Positions 1 through 7,530 are shown, counted from the first letter of the stretch. The stretch: DNA of 64,000 nucleotides from Acuticoccus kalidii (GCF_021556395.1 NZ_JAKGCS010000033.1:124001-188000), one strand, 5' to 3'. A program made the numbers and translations. The notes: generated from the letters alone by a model not told the origin.

Positions 1-1
1 C

Positions 2-307
2 GATCTCGCCCGTGCGCTCGACGGCAAGCGCGTCACGATCCAGGGCTTCATGGCCCCGCCTTTGAAGGCCGAATCGGCGTTCTTCGTCCTCACCAAGCGG
101 CCGATGGCCGTCTGCCCGTTCTGCGAGACCTCGGCCGAATGGCCGGACGATATCGTCGCGATCTACACCAAGCGGATCGTCGAGGTCGTGCCGTTCAATG
201 TGCGCATCGTGAGCCGCGGCGTTCTCGAACTCGGCGATTATCGCGATCCCGAGACGGGGTTTTTGAGCCGGGTGCGGATCGTCGATGCGAGCACCGAGCG
301 CACCTGA
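2..307 (+). CDS. DUF3299-like protein, 5' truncated by window edge
   Basis: The reading frame is open from the first bases of the window to a TGA at 305-307, so only the C-terminal ~100 residues are present and the true start lies outside. The visible part reads as a small beta-rich domain (GKRVTIQGFMAPP, then VCPFCETSAEW, then a closing strand FLSRVRIVDA), which I take to be DUF3299-like (COG3495). A CPFC Cys-x2-Cys motif is visible and could bind metal or form a disulfide. Its stop is a few bases from the start of an ABC ATPase, implying one operon. DUF3299 proteins occur with such ATPase/FtsX pairs in Zur-regulated zinc clusters, so a periplasmic role in zinc handling is inferred. The family call is from pattern recognition only and is moderate. 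Confidence 0.6.
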   Translation, partial: DLARALDGKRVTIQGFMAPPLKAESAFFVLTKRPMAVCPFCETSAEWPDDIVAIYTKRIVEVVPFNVRIVSRGVLELGDYRDPETGFLSRVRIVDASTERT

Positions 308-311
308 GACG

Positions 312-980
312 ATGGGCCTTCCGCTCGAGATCGCCGACCTCGCCGTCTGGGCGGACGGGGGGCGGCGTCTGCTCTCGATCGAGGCGCTGGCGCTCGCGCC
401 GGGCGCCTGTCTCGGCGTCGCCGGGCCGTCGGGGGCGGGCAAGTCCACCTTCCTTTATGCGCTCGCCGGCCTCTCGCCGCGCGCGACGGGCCGGATCGGC
501 TGGGGCGAGGTCGACCTGCTCGCCCTCTCGCGCGGCCGCCGCGCCGCCTTCCGGCGGGACAATATGGGCTTCGTCTTTCAAGACTTTCTGCTGTTCGAGG
601 AGCTGGGCGCGACCGCCAACGCTGCCCTTCTCGGCGCATTCCTACCGGCAAGACGGCGGGGCGCGCTCGCGGCGCGGGCTCGGGCGGAGCTCGCCGCGTT
701 GAACGTGCCGCTCGACCCCCCGCGCCGCGTGCGCACCTATTCGGGCGGCGAGCGCCAGCGCGTCGCGCTCGCCCGCGCGCTCGCCAACGACCCCGGCGTC
801 ATCCTCGCCGACGAACCCACCGCGAGCCTCGACCGCGAGACCAAGGACCGCCTCGTCGACGATCTCACCCGCGAAGTCCGTGCGAGCGGCAAGACCATGA
901 TCGCCGTCAGCCACGACCGCGCGCTGCTCGACAGGATGGACCGCGTCCTCACCATCGAAAACGGCGAGGTGGCCGGGTGA
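312..980 (+). CDS. ABC transporter ATPase, LolD/MacB type (Zrg-like cluster)
   Basis: A 222-residue ABC ATPase. Walker A is GPSGAGKST near residue 38, the signature is YSGGERQR near residue 143, Walker B is VILADEP, and the switch His is in AVSHDRA. Its short length and lack of extra domains match the LolD/MacB class that pairs with FtsX-type permeases. The ATG at 312 is preferred because the frame aligns with the family from MGLPLEI onward; an in-frame ATG at 285 would overlap the previous gene. The TGA at 978-980 overlaps the GTG start of the permease by 3 bases, so the two are translationally coupled. The context suggests it powers a periplasmic or outer-membrane-facing step in zinc acquisition rather than lipoprotein release; this is inference. 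Confidence 0.88.
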   Translation: MGLPLEIADLAVWADGGRRLLSIEALALAPGACLGVAGPSGAGKSTFLYALAGLSPRATGRIGWGEVDLLALSRGRRAAFRRDNMGFVFQDFLLFEELGATANAALLGAFLPARRRGALAARARAELAALNVPLDPPRRVRTYSGGERQRVALARALANDPGVILADEPTASLDRETKDRLVDDLTREVRASGKTMIAVSHDRALLDRMDRVLTIENGEVAG

Positions 981-2293
981 ATGTGACCGCCTTCTGGGAG
1001 CGCCTCAGCCCGTTCCAGCAGGATCTCGGCCTCTTCGTCGCGCTCCTCGTGCCGGCGCTCCTCGTCGGGCTCGCCTGCGTCGCGGGTTATCGCCCCTATC
1101 GGCTCGTCGGCGCGATGCTGTGGCGCTTTCGCTGGACGAACCTTCTCTTCGTCCTCCTCATCGCCGCGTCGGTGGGCATCGGCGTCGGGCTGATCGCGCA
1201 GGAAAGGGGCCTGCGCCAGGGCACGGCCCGCGCGGCGGAGAAGTTCGACCTCATCGTCGCCGCGCCCGGCAGCGAGATGACGATGCTCCTTGCGGCGGTC
1301 TACCTGCAACCGGCCGACGTGCCGCTGGTGAGCGGCGACGTCTTCAACGAGATCGCCGCCAATCCGCGCGTTGCGATCGCCGCCCCGCTCGCGTTCGGCG
1401 ACAGTTATGAGGGCGCCTCGGTCATCGGGACGACGGCGCAATTCGTGACCCATCTGTCCGGCGCGCTCGGCGCTGGCCGCGTGTTCGAGACCACCGGCGA
1501 GGCGGTCGCCGGGGCCGCCGCCCCGCTCGCGATCGGCGACATTTTCACCCCCGCCCACGGCCATGGCGACGGGGCCGAAGCGGACGCCCATGCCGGCGCC
1601 GACTATCGCGTCGTCGGCAAGATGGCGCCGACGGGCAGCCCCTGGGACCGGGCGATCCTCGTGCCGGTCGAGGCTGTCTGGATGGTTCACGGCCTCGCGC
1701 CCGGCCACGGCCCGGAGTGGGACGGGCGCGTCGGCCCGCCTTTCGCGGCGGACGCCTTTCCCGGAACGCCGGCCATCCTGGTGCGCGCGGACGAGCTTTG
1801 GGCGAACTATGCGCTGCGCTCGGAATATAACCGCAACGACGTGATGGCCTTCTTTCCGGGCGCCGTCCTCGCGCAGCTTCACGGTCTGCTCGGCGATGTG
1901 CGGCAGGTGATGTCGATCCTCGCGATCGCGACACAAATGCTGGTGACGGCCGGGGTCCTCACCGGGCTCGTGGTTCTGACGCGCCTTTATGCCCAGCGCC
2001 TCGCTCTGTTGCGGGCGCTCGGCGCGCCGGCGCGGTTCGCCTTCGCGGTGGTGTGGTCCTATGCGGCGGCGCTCATCGGGGCGGGCGCGCTCCTGGGGGC
2101 CGGCCTCGGATTCGGCGCGACGATCTGGATCTCGCGGATTGTCAGCGCCCGCACGGACATTCTCGTCACCGCCTCGTTCGGCTGGCCGGAGGCACACCTC
2201 CTCGCCGCCTTCGTCAGCGTCACGATCGCGCTCGCGATGCTTCCGGCGCTCGCCGCCCTCTCACGCGATATCGTGGCCGATCTGCGTGGCTGA
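977..2293 (+). CDS. FtsX-type ABC permease with His-rich periplasmic loop
   Basis: 438 residues starting at GTG 977. Two membrane segments lie in the first ~75 residues, followed by a large periplasmic region (~75-305) and three more helices (~310-335, 350-378, 402-425) with the LRALGAPARFAF stretch typical of FtsX/MacB permeases. Residues ~190-207 of the periplasmic domain are rich in His, Asp and Glu (HGHGDG then HAG), and a second HGLAPGHGPEW stretch follows, as expected of a metal-handling loop. With the upstream ATPase it forms a mechanotransmission-type transporter. The location beside zur and znuCB suggests it moves or transfers zinc or a zinc-loaded partner. An alternative reading is a generic MacB-like exporter. 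Confidence 0.85.
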   Translation: MNVTAFWERLSPFQQDLGLFVALLVPALLVGLACVAGYRPYRLVGAMLWRFRWTNLLFVLLIAASVGIGVGLIAQERGLRQGTARAAEKFDLIVAAPGSEMTMLLAAVYLQPADVPLVSGDVFNEIAANPRVAIAAPLAFGDSYEGASVIGTTAQFVTHLSGALGAGRVFETTGEAVAGAAAPLAIGDIFTPAHGHGDGAEADAHAGADYRVVGKMAPTGSPWDRAILVPVEAVWMVHGLAPGHGPEWDGRVGPPFAADAFPGTPAILVRADELWANYALRSEYNRNDVMAFFPGAVLAQLHGLLGDVRQVMSILAIATQMLVTAGVLTGLVVLTRLYAQRLALLRALGAPARFAFAVVWSYAAALIGAGALLGAGLGFGATIWISRIVSARTDILVTASFGWPEAHLLAAFVSVTIALAMLPALAALSRDIVADLRG

Positions 2294-2322
2294 TCGGCGT
2301 TCACCCATGAAGGAATAGACCG

Positions 2323-2814
2323 ATGGGCCCACGTTCGGCGGCGCGCCTTGCCGCATTCGTCCTTGCCGTCACCGCATCCGCCGCCGGCGCGGACGAGGCG
2401 CACCACGCGCATGTCAGCGCGCAAAACGGCGTCGAGATCGTCCATGCCTGGACGCGCGCGGGTGAGGGCGGCACCCGTCTCGTCTTCGCCGAGATCCGCA
2501 ATTTGACCGGCCGCGAGATCGTCCTCGAAGGGGCGGAGAGCGGGATTGCCGAGGCGGGCGGCCTCGTCGGTCTCTCCGTCCAAGGCGGAACGCTCGAACA
2601 CGTCGCAATCCCGTCGGTGCCGATCGCGCCCGGCCGCACGCTCGACCTTGCGCCGGACGGCCTTGCGATCCGCCTTTCCAACGTGACGACGCCGCTGCGC
2701 GAAGGGGACGAGTTCGAGGCGGACATTCATTTCGATGTCGGCACCATCGCGGTGCACGTCGCCGTGGAGGCTGCGAACGCGCGCCGGCACAGCCATGCCG
2801 GCCATCAGCACTGA
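2323..2814 (+). CDS. PCuAC/DUF461-like periplasmic protein with His-rich ends
   Basis: 163 residues with a signal peptide ending around ASAAGADEA. The core (VEIVHAWTRAG through FEADIHFDVG) has the beta-sandwich pattern of PCuAC (DUF461) copper chaperones. The canonical copper motif of that family, H-x10-M-x21-H-x-M, cannot be found: the core has no methionine. Instead the mature N-terminus begins HHAH and the C-terminus ends HSHAGHQH. A Shine-Dalgarno-like AAGGA at 2310-2314 precedes ATG 2323, only 29 bases after the permease stop, so it is the last gene of the operon. I infer a metal-binding periplasmic protein, possibly for zinc; copper delivery remains possible. Confidence 0.75.
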   Translation: MGPRSAARLAAFVLAVTASAAGADEAHHAHVSAQNGVEIVHAWTRAGEGGTRLVFAEIRNLTGREIVLEGAESGIAEAGGLVGLSVQGGTLEHVAIPSVPIAPGRTLDLAPDGLAIRLSNVTTPLREGDEFEADIHFDVGTIAVHVAVEAANARRHSHAGHQH

Positions 2815-2817
2815 GTT

Positions 2818-3306
2818 TCAATCGGTGAGGCCGAGAAGGGGCGCGGTGGGATCGGCTGCGCTCCAGTCCACCGGGCCGGCGTGGATCGCGGCGATCTCGC
2901 CGTTCGCCTCGACCGCAATGGTCGACGGATAACCCTTCACCTTCAAGACCTGCCCCGGATTGCCGTGCGCGACGCGCCAGGTCGGCAACGCGCCGAGATC
3001 GAGCCGCTCGGACAGGAAGCCTTCGATGCGCGCCCGGTCCATGGTGTCGACCGACACGATGACGATGTCGTCCGCGCGCTCTGGATGCGCATCGAGGAAG
3101 GCGGCGAGGGCGGGAAGCTCGTCGAGGCACGGCGCGCACCATGTCGCCCAGAGATGGACGATCGTCGCCTCCCGTCCGACGAGATCGGACAGCGCCGCGC
3201 ATGTCGTCCGATCCTCCAGAATCAGCGTCGCCAGCGGCGCCGGCGGCTCGGCGCGCGCCGGGAGCGACGGCAGCGCGAGGACGAGGAATAGGAGGACGAG
3301 GGGCAT
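2818..3306 (-). CDS. TlpA/ResA-like periplasmic thioredoxin
   Basis: 162 residues from ATG 3306; a longer frame opens at 3339, but the 3306 start gives a clean signal peptide (MPLVLLFLVLALPSLPARA). The thioredoxin active site is WATWCAPC near residues 54-61, and the cis-proline loop is GYPST, both typical of membrane-anchored or exported TlpA/ResA reductants. Such proteins reduce disulfides in cytochrome c maturation or in copper-site assembly with PCuAC and Sco. Its stop is 3 bases from that of the convergent PCuAC-like gene, and its 5' end faces zur across the region containing the candidate Zur box. A role in keeping a cysteine metal partner reduced is inferred. Confidence 0.85.
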   Translation of the reverse strand: MPLVLLFLVLALPSLPARAEPPAPLATLILEDRTTCAALSDLVGREATIVHLWATWCAPCLDELPALAAFLDAHPERADDIVIVSVDTMDRARIEGFLSERLDLGALPTWRVAHGNPGQVLKVKGYPSTIAVEANGEIAAIHAGPVDWSAADPTAPLLGLTD

Positions 3307-3399
3307 GGGCTCACTCCGAAAAGTCGTCCTCTCCCGCATCTCGACGACATGGGGATGACGGCCGGGATTCGGCGTGGATTGGCGGTTGCAAGTACGGAT

Positions 3400-3412
3400 C
3401 GTATATTATACG
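3400..3412. promoter_or_regulatory. Candidate Zur box (perfect inverted repeat)
   Basis: CGTATATTATACG is a perfect palindrome of two 6-base arms around one central base, flanked by GAT on the left and CATC on the right. It sits 27 bases before the zur start and 94 bases from the divergent TlpA-like start, in an AT-rich island inside very GC-rich DNA. AT-rich palindromes of this type are the usual targets of Fur-family zinc repressors. Binding by Zur is inferred from position and shape only. Confidence 0.6.
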
Positions 3413-3439
3413 CATCCCAGCTCCACGTGACGGGCCCGA

Positions 3440-3832
3440 ATGAACGCGAAACTCAACATCACGCAGACCGCGGCGCTCTCGGCGCTCAGAGAGGCCGGGC
3501 GGCCGCTCACCGCCTACGAGGTGCTCGACGTGTTGCGGGCGTCGCGCCACTCGGCCGCGCCGCCGACGGCCTATCGCGCGCTCGGCAAGTTGATCGAGCT
3601 CGGCCTTGCCCATCGCCTCGAGTCGGTGAACGCCTATGTCGCCTGCTGCGCCGAGCATGAGGAGGCGCAACCGGCCTTCTCGATCTGCGGCGATTGCGGC
3701 GCCGTCGCCGAGCTGACCGACCCGACGATCGGCGCCGGCATCGCCGCGATCGCCGCGCAGGGCGGCTTCGCGCCGACGAAATCGGTGATCGAGCTTCACG
3801 GGCGCTGCGCATCGTGCCGGGGGAACGCATGA
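3440..3832 (+). CDS. zur: Zinc uptake regulator, Fur family
   Basis: 130 residues. An N-terminal winged helix (ITQTAALSALREAGRPLTAYEVLDVL) includes the recognition stretch APPTAYRALGKLIELGLAHRLES, standard for Fur/Zur. The dimerisation half carries the structural zinc cysteines as CGDCG and CASC near the C-terminus, plus a CCAEHEE segment where Zur proteins have sensing ligands. It is slightly shorter than E. coli Zur. The TGA overlaps the ATG of a 36-residue membrane protein and the znuC and znuB genes follow, so it heads its own regulon operon. A palindrome at 3400-3412 in its promoter suggests autoregulation. Function: zinc-dependent repressor of zinc-import genes. Confidence 0.9.
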   Translation: MNAKLNITQTAALSALREAGRPLTAYEVLDVLRASRHSAAPPTAYRALGKLIELGLAHRLESVNAYVACCAEHEEAQPAFSICGDCGAVAELTDPTIGAGIAAIAAQGGFAPTKSVIELHGRCASCRGNA

Positions 3833-3939
3833 TGGATTGGCTGAAGGCGCCGCTCCTCGCCGGGCTCGGCGAGCGGGTTCTGTTCGCGGCCGTCGCCTCG
3901 GCAATCCTTTGGGGCCTCTTTGCGTGGGCGGTCGGATGA
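3829..3939 (+). CDS. Small single-span membrane protein inside the zur-znuCB operon
   Basis: A 36-residue ORF (MMDWLKAPLLAG then a hydrophobic segment VLFAAVASAILWGLFAWAV). ATG 3829 overlaps the TGA of zur by 3 bases, and its own TGA at 3937-3939 overlaps the ATG of znuC (ATGA), so it is tightly coupled on both sides. The charged or polar N-terminus followed by one ~18-residue hydrophobic helix predicts a single-pass inner-membrane peptide. Coupling on both sides and the lack of slack bases argue that it is really translated. No family is recognised; a regulatory or stabilising subunit of ZnuBC is one inference, while pure translational relay between zur and znuC is another. Confidence 0.7.
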   Translation: MMDWLKAPLLAGLGERVLFAAVASAILWGLFAWAVG

Positions 3940-4673
3940 ACGCGGCGCTGACTCTCGACAATGTGACGCTCGGCTATGACCGGCATCCGGCGATCCATCA
4001 TCTGAGCGCGGCGATCGCGAAAGGGTCGCTGACCGCAGTGGTCGGCCCCAACGGGGCGGGCAAATCGACCCTCTTCAAGGGCATCGTCGGGGAATTGCGG
4101 CCGACGACCGGGCGCATTGTCGGCCCGGCGGCGCGCGAGGACATCGCCTATCTGCCGCAAATGTCGGAGATCGACCGCTCCTTCCCGCTCGATGTCGAGA
4201 ATGTCGTGGCGATGGGGCTGTGGCGGCGGATCGGCGCCTATAAGCGCGTCACGCGCGACCATCGGCGCGCCATTCGCGATGCGATCGGTGCGGTGGGGCT
4301 CGCCGGTTTCGAGGGCCGCTCGATCGGCGCGCTCTCCGGCGGGCAAATGCAACGCGTCCTCTTTGCACGCCTCCTGTTGCAGGACGCGCCGTTGATCCTC
4401 CTCGACGAGCCGTTCGCCGCGATCGACCGCCGCACGGTCGACGATCTCCTCGGCCTCATCCGCCGCTGGCATCAGGAAGGGCGCACCATCCTCGCCGTGC
4501 TGCACGATTATGAGGAGGTCCGCCGCGTCTTCCCCGAGACGATGCTTCTCGCACGCGAGTTGATCGCCCACGGACCGACCGAGACGGTGATGTGCGCGGA
4601 GAATCTCGTGCGGGCCCGCGCCGTCGGCGAGGCGTTCGACGAAAGCGCCGGCATTTGCCGCAGGGCCGCCTGA
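3936..4673 (+). CDS. znuC: Zinc ABC transporter ATPase ZnuC
   Basis: 245 residues from ATG 3936. Walker A is GPNGAGKST, the Q-loop is in AYLPQMSEIDRSFPL (the wording typical of metal-type ABC ATPases), the signature is LSGGQMQR, Walker B is LILLDEPF, and the switch His is VLHDYEEV. The sequence and order place it in the ZnuC/MntB/TroB group. It lies between the small membrane protein gene (ATGA overlap) and znuB (4 bases after the TGA). The zur linkage favours zinc as substrate over manganese. ATP hydrolysis drives import through ZnuB from a periplasmic binding protein not found in this window. Confidence 0.92.
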   Translation: MNAALTLDNVTLGYDRHPAIHHLSAAIAKGSLTAVVGPNGAGKSTLFKGIVGELRPTTGRIVGPAAREDIAYLPQMSEIDRSFPLDVENVVAMGLWRRIGAYKRVTRDHRRAIRDAIGAVGLAGFEGRSIGALSGGQMQRVLFARLLLQDAPLILLDEPFAAIDRRTVDDLLGLIRRWHQEGRTILAVLHDYEEVRRVFPETMLLARELIAHGPTETVMCAENLVRARAVGEAFDESAGICRRAA

Positions 4674-4677
4674 CGCG

Positions 4678-5550
4678 ATGCTCGTCGATCTGCTGATCTC
4701 TCCCTTCGCCGATTTCGCCTTCATGCGCCGCGCCCTCGTCGGCTGCATCGCGATCGCGCTCGGCGCGACGCCGGTCGGCGTCTTTCTGATGCTGCGCCGG
4801 ATGAGCCTCACGGGCGATGCGATGGCGCACGCGATCCTGCCGGGCGCGGCGGTCGGGTTCCTGTTCGCGGGGCTCTCTTTGTCGGCGATGACCATCGGCG
4901 GGCTCGTCGCCGGGATGGCGGTGGCGCTCGCGGCCGGTTTTGTGACGCGCTCCACCGTCCTCAAGGAGGATGCGAGCCTGGCCGCCTTTTATCTCATCTC
5001 CCTCGCACTCGGCGTCGCGATCGTGTCGACGCACGGCAGCAACGTCGATCTGATGCATGTCCTCTTCGGGACGGTGCTCGCCTTGAACAACGAGGCGTTG
5101 ATCCTCCTCTGCTCGATCGCGACGGTGTCGATCTTCACGCTCGCCGCGTTGTTTCGCCCGCTGGTGATGGAATGTCTCGACCCGGCTTTTCTCGGGACGG
5201 TGAGCCGCCTATCCCCGGTCGCGCATTTCGCCTTTCTGGGGCTGGCGGTGCTCAATCTCGTCGCCGGCTTTCATGCGCTCGGCACGCTGATGGCGGTCGG
5301 GATGATGATCCTGCCGGCGGCGAGCTCGCGCTTCTGGATCCGCAATATCGGGCCGATGATGGGGCTGTCGTTCACCTTCGCGGTGACGGGGAGCGGGGCG
5401 GGGCTTCTGCTGTCCTATCATTATGGGATCCCGTCGGGGCCGGCGATCGTGCTCTCGCTCGGCGCGATCTACGTCGCCTCGCTGCTCTTCGGCCCGGTCG
5501 GCAGCCTCGCCGCGCGCTATGCGCCGCGAACGCGCCATCTCGAAGCATGA
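4678..5550 (+). CDS. znuB: Zinc ABC transporter permease ZnuB
   Basis: 290 residues and strongly hydrophobic, with about eight membrane segments. The opening FADFAFMRRALVGC and the segment MLRRMSLTGDAMAHAILPG are hallmark regions of ABC-3 family metal permeases; the latter contains the coupling helix and conserved SLTGDAMAHA. The region GFHALGTLMAVGMMILPAASSRF is the conserved C-terminal block. It starts 4 bases after znuC ends. It forms the inner-membrane channel for zinc taken from a ZnuA-type binding protein. Confidence 0.92.
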   Translation: MLVDLLISPFADFAFMRRALVGCIAIALGATPVGVFLMLRRMSLTGDAMAHAILPGAAVGFLFAGLSLSAMTIGGLVAGMAVALAAGFVTRSTVLKEDASLAAFYLISLALGVAIVSTHGSNVDLMHVLFGTVLALNNEALILLCSIATVSIFTLAALFRPLVMECLDPAFLGTVSRLSPVAHFAFLGLAVLNLVAGFHALGTLMAVGMMILPAASSRFWIRNIGPMMGLSFTFAVTGSGAGLLLSYHYGIPSGPAIVLSLGAIYVASLLFGPVGSLAARYAPRTRHLEA

Positions 5551-5695
5551 GTTGGTCGCGTGTGGACCCGCCTTGGCACGGCGTCGACCCGGCGCGTGCG
5601 TTGCGGCATAGTATCGGCGCGACGTTGTCCGCCTTGACGAAGGGGGCGCTTCTGGCCCCCGTTGCGACATCGAGTTCGGGTGCAAGGACGAGGGT

Positions 5696-6712
5696 ATGAG
5701 TTCAGTCCCCACGGTCGGAACACGCGCGCTTCCCGTCGAACGGCGGCGACCGTTGCGCATCGTGGTCGGCATCGTGTTCGTCGTGGCGGGATTTGCAACG
5801 CTCGCGGCGGTGCTCTCGTCCGGCCTCGGCCTCGTCGACATGGCGCGCTGGGCGGCGACGCAGCAACGCGCCTTCCACACGATGGTGAGCGAGCTTCTCA
5901 ACCACAATCAAGGCGGCGCCATCGCTTCGGCGGGCCTCATCGGCGCATGCCTCGCCTACGGTTTCCTCCACGCCGCGATCCCCGGACACGGCAAGTTCCT
6001 GATCGCCGGCGCAGGGATGTCGAGTGAGATCAGCACGCTTCGGCTCGTCCTCCTGTCGCTCGCCGCGAGCCTTGCCCAGGCAGTGACGGCGATCGTCCTC
6101 GTCTATGGCAGCTTCGTCCTTCTCGACATCACGGCCGGTTGGGCGATGGCGGCGACCGACAAGGTCCTCGTCCCGATCAGCTATGTCGCGATCCTCGCGA
6201 TCGGGATCATCCTGATCCGACGCGCGCTCAAAGGGTTGCGCGGCTTCTGGGACGTCCATTCGGCGCGCTTCGGCCTCGGGCGCACCGCGGACCATTCCCA
6301 CGGTGATGAGCACAGCCACGACCATGTCCACGACGACCATTGTGGATGCGGCCATCGCCACGGGCCGACGCCGGAGGAGGCGGACGCGATCCGCAATTGG
6401 CGCGATGCGGCGATGTTGATCATCGGGATCGGCCTGCGCCCGTGCACCGGCGCCGTCTTCGTCCTCGTCGCGGCGTGGCGGATGAACCTTCTCGGCGTCG
6501 GCGTCCTGTCGGCGTTCGCGATGGCGCTCGGGACGGGGGCGTTCATCAGCCTCGTCGCTCTGTCGGCGGCGACGGCGCGGGGGGCGACGCTCTTTGCCGC
6601 CGGGGTCAAACATGCCGGTGTCGCGGTGCCGCTTTTGCAGCTCGCCGCCGGGCTCGCGATCACGTTGATCGCCGTGGCTTTCCTTCTCGCCAGCCTCTGG
6701 CCGAATATCTGA
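5696..6712 (+). CDS. NicO/RcnA-type metal efflux permease with His-rich loop
   Basis: 338 residues with about six to seven membrane segments. Conserved NicO motifs are visible: HAAIPGHGKF in an early helix and LIIGIGLRPCTGAVFVL later. A cytoplasmic or periplasmic loop at about residues 198-222 is packed with His, Asp and Cys (HSHGDEHSHDHVHDDHCGCGH), the metal-collecting loop seen in RcnA-like nickel/cobalt exporters. It lies 145 bases after znuB in the same direction, so it could be read through from the zur operon or have its own promoter. The metal is not determined: nickel or cobalt from the family, zinc from the context. Confidence 0.85.
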   Translation: MSSVPTVGTRALPVERRRPLRIVVGIVFVVAGFATLAAVLSSGLGLVDMARWAATQQRAFHTMVSELLNHNQGGAIASAGLIGACLAYGFLHAAIPGHGKFLIAGAGMSSEISTLRLVLLSLAASLAQAVTAIVLVYGSFVLLDITAGWAMAATDKVLVPISYVAILAIGIILIRRALKGLRGFWDVHSARFGLGRTADHSHGDEHSHDHVHDDHCGCGHRHGPTPEEADAIRNWRDAAMLIIGIGLRPCTGAVFVLVAAWRMNLLGVGVLSAFAMALGTGAFISLVALSAATARGATLFAAGVKHAGVAVPLLQLAAGLAITLIAVAFLLASLWPNI

Positions 6713-6795
6713 TTGTTTCCGACTGAGGGGGCGCGCTCCGCAAGCCTGGAACCAGCGTTCTCCCGTCACGTTGCCCCAGTCAAAGATGGAGCGAC

Positions 6796-7509
6796 ATGAT
6801 GGCGACTGCACAACGCACCGACCCCAAGCTCTGGGACGACGTCAAAGGCGAGATCACCCGGTCCGACAAAGGCGGGCCGCCGGGCTCATGGTCCGCCCGC
6901 AAGGCCCAGATGGCCGTCCGCATGTATAAAGAGCGCGGCGGCGCCTATGTCGGCGGCAAGCCGAAAAATGTCGACCTCGAAAAAGGGGCGACGAAGAAGA
7001 GCGCTTCGCCGAGCGCACCGAAGCGCGGCGCGGGCTCCAAATCGTCCGCGAAGACGAAGGCCGTTTCGGCCGAGAGCGCATCCGCCAAGGCGGCGCCCTC
7101 ACGGAAAAAGCCCGCGACGGCCGGTTCGACCGCCGCTTCTGCGACGAAGACCGCGAAGCCGAAAAACACTGCCTCCCAATCCGCCAAGCCCAAAGCGCAG
7201 GCAGCGGGTACGCAGAGCAAGCCCGCAACGCCGGCCAAGCCGGCCAAGGCGGCGAACGGCACGAAGAGCACCGCCGACGCGGTCCGCAAGGCGGATCTGA
7301 TGGCGGCTGCGGAGCGCGTCGGCCTCGAAGGCGCGTCCTCGAAGACGAAGGCCTTGTTGAAGGAAGGCATCGCAGAACGGCTCAAGACGCGTTCGAGCGC
7401 GATGAAGAAGGCCGAACTCGACGAGATCGCCCGCCTCTTCAAGGTCGATGGCCGAACGCGGATGACGAAGGCGGAGCTTCAAAAGGCGGTGATCGCGGCC
7501 TCGCATTGA
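6796..7509 (+). CDS. DUF5872 protein with histone-H1-like and SAP/Rho-N-like regions
   Basis: 237 residues in three parts. Residues 1-55 (LWDDVKGEI, GGPPGSWSARKAQ, YKERGGAYVGGKP) match the DUF5872 pattern. Residues ~60-165 are almost entirely Lys, Ala, Pro, Ser and Thr, like bacterial histone-H1 homologues. Residues ~165-237 (VRKADLMAAAERVGL, KKAELDEIARLFKV, MTKAELQKAVI) look like two short SAP or Rho-N-type helix-extended-helix units. Together this suggests a nucleoid-associated DNA-binding protein. GGAG at 6788-6791 supports ATG 6796 or 6799. It stands alone, convergent with the next gene. Function is inferred from composition. Confidence 0.7.
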   Translation: MMATAQRTDPKLWDDVKGEITRSDKGGPPGSWSARKAQMAVRMYKERGGAYVGGKPKNVDLEKGATKKSASPSAPKRGAGSKSSAKTKAVSAESASAKAAPSRKKPATAGSTAASATKTAKPKNTASQSAKPKAQAAGTQSKPATPAKPAKAANGTKSTADAVRKADLMAAAERVGLEGASSKTKALLKEGIAERLKTRSSAMKKAELDEIARLFKVDGRTRMTKAELQKAVIAASH

Positions 7510-7530
7510 GGCCGCGTCACGCGCGATCGA

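Noticed and set aside
737..2197. Leftward 486-codon frame opposite the ABC transporter genes
   Set aside because: Its composition is Arg, Asp, Glu and Gly with no domain, and the rightward frames have complete ABC motifs.
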